From an uncultured Acidobacteriota bacterium (GTDB taxonomy: Bacteria > Acidobacteriota > Thermoanaerobaculia > UBA5066), in the NCBI GenBank assembly GCA_937902605.1, contig CALFNC010000487.1, positions 1-7,934 of the forward strand: 7,934 nucleotides of DNA. The letters are read 5' to 3'. A model generated the notes under the pieces. The model ran no database searches, was not told where the DNA came from, and worked only from the letters and a program-made list of their open reading frames with translations. This document shows positions 5,942 through 7,934 of the stretch, piece after piece. The position numbers and the translations under genes were made by a program. Position 1 is the stretch's first letter. Each line of letters starts with the position of its first letter.

Positions 5942-7162
5942 GTGAGCAAAGACGCCGGGAGCAAGGCGCGCTCCGCGTTCGGGACCCGCACCGTCCACTC
6001 GGGCGAGGCGAGGAGGAGACCTTCGAACGCCGTCACCGAGCCGATCGTCTGCACGGCGACCTACGCTTTCTCCGGGCGCGCGGAGCTGGCGGACCACTTC
6101 GAGGGGCGAATCGAGCGCGAGGAGTACGGCCGTTACGGGAATCCCACGGTCCGGGCCGCCGAGCAGAAGATCGCCGCCCTCGATGGGGCCGAGGACGCCG
6201 TCCTCTTCGGAAGCGGGATGGCGGCCATCTCGACCACCCTCCTGGCGTTCCTCAAGGCCGGGCAGCACGTCGTCATGACGAGCGATTGCTACCGCCGCAC
6301 GCGGCAGCTCGTCGCGTCGTACCTCGAGCGCTTCGAGGTTGAGGCGACCCTCGTCCCACCGGGCGACGTCGCCGCGCTGGAAGCTGCGATCCGGGACGGC
6401 GAGACGCGGCTCGTCATCACCGAGTCCCCCACGAACCCCTACCTGCGCGTCGCCGACCTCCCCGCCGTGGCGGAAACCGTTCACCGCCACCGGGGGGTGA
6501 AGCTGATCGTCGACTCGACGTTCGCTACCCCGGTCAACCAGCGACCCCTCGAGCTGGGCGCCGACCTCGTCGTCCACTCGTGCACCAAGTACCTGGGCGG
6601 CCACAACGACCTCCTCGCGGGGTCGCTCTCGGGCGGCGCGGGCGTCGTCTCGGCAATCCGGGACCTTCGCGGCGTCCTCGGCACGCTCCTCGATCCTCAC
6701 AGCGCCTACCTCCTGATCCGGGGCTTGAAGACGCTCGAGCTAAGGGTTCTCCGCCAGAATGCTTCCGCCCAGAAGATCGCCGAGTGGCTCGAGGAGCACC
6801 CCATGGTCGAGCGCGTCTTCTACCCCGGCCTCGCCAGCCACCCCGACCACGCGGTAGCGTCTGCCCAGATGACCGGCTTCGGCGGCGTGATCAGCTTCAT
6901 CGTCAAGGGAGGGCTCGACGCGGCCTCCCGATTCGTCGACGGCGTGAAGATCCCCCTCATCGCGCCGTCACTCGGCGGAGTCGAGAGCCTGATCGAGCAG
7001 CCCGCCATCATGTCGTTCTACGAGCTGACAACCGAGGAGCGCCGCGCCATCGGCATCGAGGAGGGGCTCGTCCGCCTCTCCCTCGGCGTCGAGGATGCCG
7101 ACGAGCTGCTCGCCGACCTCGGCCAGGCGTTCGACGGAATTCCCGGAAGGAGCACTCCATGA
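5942..7162 (+). CDS. Fold-type-I PLP enzyme, cystathionine gamma-synthase / MetY superfamily
   Basis: From GTG 5942 the product is 406 residues, normal for cystathionine gamma-synthase or gamma-lyase. Recognisable sites are Tyr62 and Arg64 in EYGRYGNPT (cofactor phosphate of the partner subunit) and Ser91-Gly92-Met93 (phosphate loop). Others are Tyr117 in DCYRRTR (ring stacking), Asn165 in SPTNPY, Asp191 in VDSTFATP (pyridine nitrogen), the Schiff-base Lys216 in HSCTKYLGGHND, and Arg378 in LVRLSLGVED (substrate carboxylate). Family members join or split C-S bonds: MetB makes cystathionine, and MetY makes homocysteine from O-acetylhomoserine. Family resemblance alone cannot separate these; DCYRRTR with KYLGGHND recalls plant-type cystathionine gamma-synthase. 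It lies 8 nt after the carrier-E1 fusion and overlaps the serine acetyltransferase by ATGA. That context suggests it may take sulfur from a carrier thiocarboxylate, as Wolinella MetY does, or use cysteine. This is inference. Confidence 0.92.
   Translation: MSKDAGSKARSAFGTRTVHSGEARRRPSNAVTEPIVCTATYAFSGRAELADHFEGRIEREEYGRYGNPTVRAAEQKIAALDGAEDAVLFGSGMAAISTTLLAFLKAGQHVVMTSDCYRRTRQLVASYLERFEVEATLVPPGDVAALEAAIRDGETRLVITESPTNPYLRVADLPAVAETVHRHRGVKLIVDSTFATPVNQRPLELGADLVVHSCTKYLGGHNDLLAGSLSGGAGVVSAIRDLRGVLGTLLDPHSAYLLIRGLKTLELRVLRQNASAQKIAEWLEEHPMVERVFYPGLASHPDHAVASAQMTGFGGVISFIVKGGLDAASRFVDGVKIPLIAPSLGGVESLIEQPAIMSFYELTTEERRAIGIEEGLVRLSLGVEDADELLADLGQAFDGIPGRSTP
7145..7152 (+). promoter_or_regulatory. 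Ribosome-binding site for serine O-acetyltransferase
   Basis: GGAAGGAG lies inside the last codons of the PLP enzyme, 6 nt before ATG 7159. It is strong and well spaced. It selects this ATG, whose bases overlap the upstream TGA (7160-7162) as ATGA, and supports coupled translation of the last two operon genes. Confidence 0.75.
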
Positions 7163-7934
7163 CCCTGAATGAAAACGGCACCGCCCACGAAGAGATCCTC
7201 GCCACCGTCGTGGACCAGCTCTGCGCGGAGGCGGTCGCCGCCGCGGGCCCCCGCTGGGGCGGCCGGCTCGTCCTCCCCTCCCGGGACACTGTGCTCGAGT
7301 GCATGGAGGGGATCCGGCAGGTCTTCTTCCCGGGCTACTTCGGCGCCACCGACCTGCACGACAAGAGCCTCCACTACTACGTCGGGGCGACCCTCGATCA
7401 CCTCCTCCACGAGCTGGAGGAGCAGATGACGCGGGCCGTGGCGTTCGCCGAGGGGCACGACTTCGCCACGTGCGACCACTGCGCCCAGGTCGCCCGGAAG
7501 GCCACACGGACGCTCCTCGAGCGCCTCCCCGAGATCCGGCGGCTCATCGCCTCCGACGTCGAGGCCGCCTTCGTGGGCGACCCCGCGCTTCGAATCCGGG
7601 ACGAGGCGATCTTCAGCTACCCCGGGCTTTACGCCGTGACTGAGCAGCGGATCGCCCACGAGCTCTACCTCCGCGGCGTTCCGCTCATCCCCCGGATCAT
7701 CACCGAGCACGCCCACGGCGAGACCGGAATCGACATCCACCCCGGCGCCGCCATCGGCGAAGCGTTCTTCATCGACCACGGGACCGGCGTCGTCATCGGC
7801 GAGACCGCCCGCATTGGGAACCGTGTCCGGATCTACCAGGGCGTCACGCTCGGGGCGAAGAGCTTCCCGAAGGACGACCGGGGAGTCCCCATCAAGGGGG
7901 TCGACCGCCATCCCATCGTGGAGGACGACGTCGT
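7159..7934 (+). CDS. cysE: Serine O-acetyltransferase, 3' end beyond the window
   Basis: 258 complete codons are visible and the frame is still open at the window edge. The enzyme moves acetyl from acetyl-CoA to L-serine, giving O-acetylserine, the activated precursor for cysteine. A helical N-terminal region (about 1-185) precedes the left-handed beta-helix, seen as hexapeptide-type repeats from about 190. Catalytic residues align with E. coli CysE Asp143, His158 and His193: Asp192 in GIDIHPG, His207 in IDHGTG and His251 in VDRHP. The loop between the last two is about 9 residues longer than in E. coli, with AKSFPKDDRGVPIKGV, as I recall in EpsC-type acetyltransferases. The long N-terminal region also exceeds the short Bacillus-type form. 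The C-terminal tail, where cysteine feedback and CysK binding are set, is outside the window. The ATG overlaps the upstream stop, so it belongs to the operon, and its product would feed a thiocarboxylate-dependent or ordinary sulfhydrylase. Confidence 0.95.
   Translation, partial: MTLNENGTAHEEILATVVDQLCAEAVAAAGPRWGGRLVLPSRDTVLECMEGIRQVFFPGYFGATDLHDKSLHYYVGATLDHLLHELEEQMTRAVAFAEGHDFATCDHCAQVARKATRTLLERLPEIRRLIASDVEAAFVGDPALRIRDEAIFSYPGLYAVTEQRIAHELYLRGVPLIPRIITEHAHGETGIDIHPGAAIGEAFFIDHGTGVVIGETARIGNRVRIYQGVTLGAKSFPKDDRGVPIKGVDRHPIVEDDV

Noticed and set aside
5834..6700. Minus-strand ORF opposite the PLP enzyme
   Set aside because: It is antisense to conserved PLP motifs and has no recognisable fold.
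7018..7911. Minus-strand ORF opposite serine acetyltransferase
   Set aside because: It is a shadow of cysE; the plus strand holds the catalytic Asp/His set.

Overview
The window is a GC-rich bacterial contig end, with strong G/C preference at third codon positions in every convincing gene. It carries no 16S, ribosomal or other phylogenetic marker, so I do not name a taxon. The soluble multi-PAS kinase and the CysO/Mec/MoeZ-like sulfur genes suggest a free-living environmental bacterium; that is inference. The first 47 bases are not biological: they match the Illumina P5/TruSeq universal adapter from memory, so the contig edge is untrimmed adapter.

Left part (48-3521) is signalling. A fragment of a GGDEF (diguanylate cyclase-like) domain reads rightward from the adapter to a stop at 207. 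Convergent to it, on the minus strand, a two-gene unit encodes a 945-residue soluble hybrid sensor kinase (PAS-REC-PAS-PAS-PAS-HisKA-HATPase) and a 132-residue single-domain response regulator. Their ends overlap by ATGA. About 490 bases (3522-4010) then separate the kinase from a divergent plus-strand operon. They hold only a possible 39-codon upstream ORF and weak palindromes.

Right part (4011-7934) is a compact sulfur-amino-acid operon of four genes. It contains a JAMM/Mov34 zinc peptidase of the Mec/HcyD kind; one polypeptide joining a CysO-like ubiquitin-fold sulfur carrier, a MoeB/ThiF E1-like adenylyltransferase and a C-terminal rhodanese; a fold-type-I PLP enzyme of the cystathionine gamma-synthase/MetY superfamily; and a serine O-acetyltransferase that runs off the window. 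Spacing is 12 nt, 8 nt and a 4-nt ATGA overlap, with clear Shine-Dalgarno sequences.

The likely shared logic is protein-thiocarboxylate sulfur transfer. The E1 domain adenylates the carrier's C-terminal Gly-Gly and the rhodanese supplies persulfide sulfur. A PLP enzyme makes the C-S bond on an activated amino acid, and the JAMM peptidase releases the amino acid from the carrier. Precedents are CysO/Mec/CysM in Mycobacterium tuberculosis and HcyS/HcyD/HcyF/MetY in Wolinella succinogenes. The unusual point is that the carrier's Gly-Gly (residues 90-91) is internal, fused straight onto its own E1. To work as a carrier it would have to be cut after Gly91, and the neighbouring JAMM peptidase is the obvious candidate. 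This is the item most worth following up.
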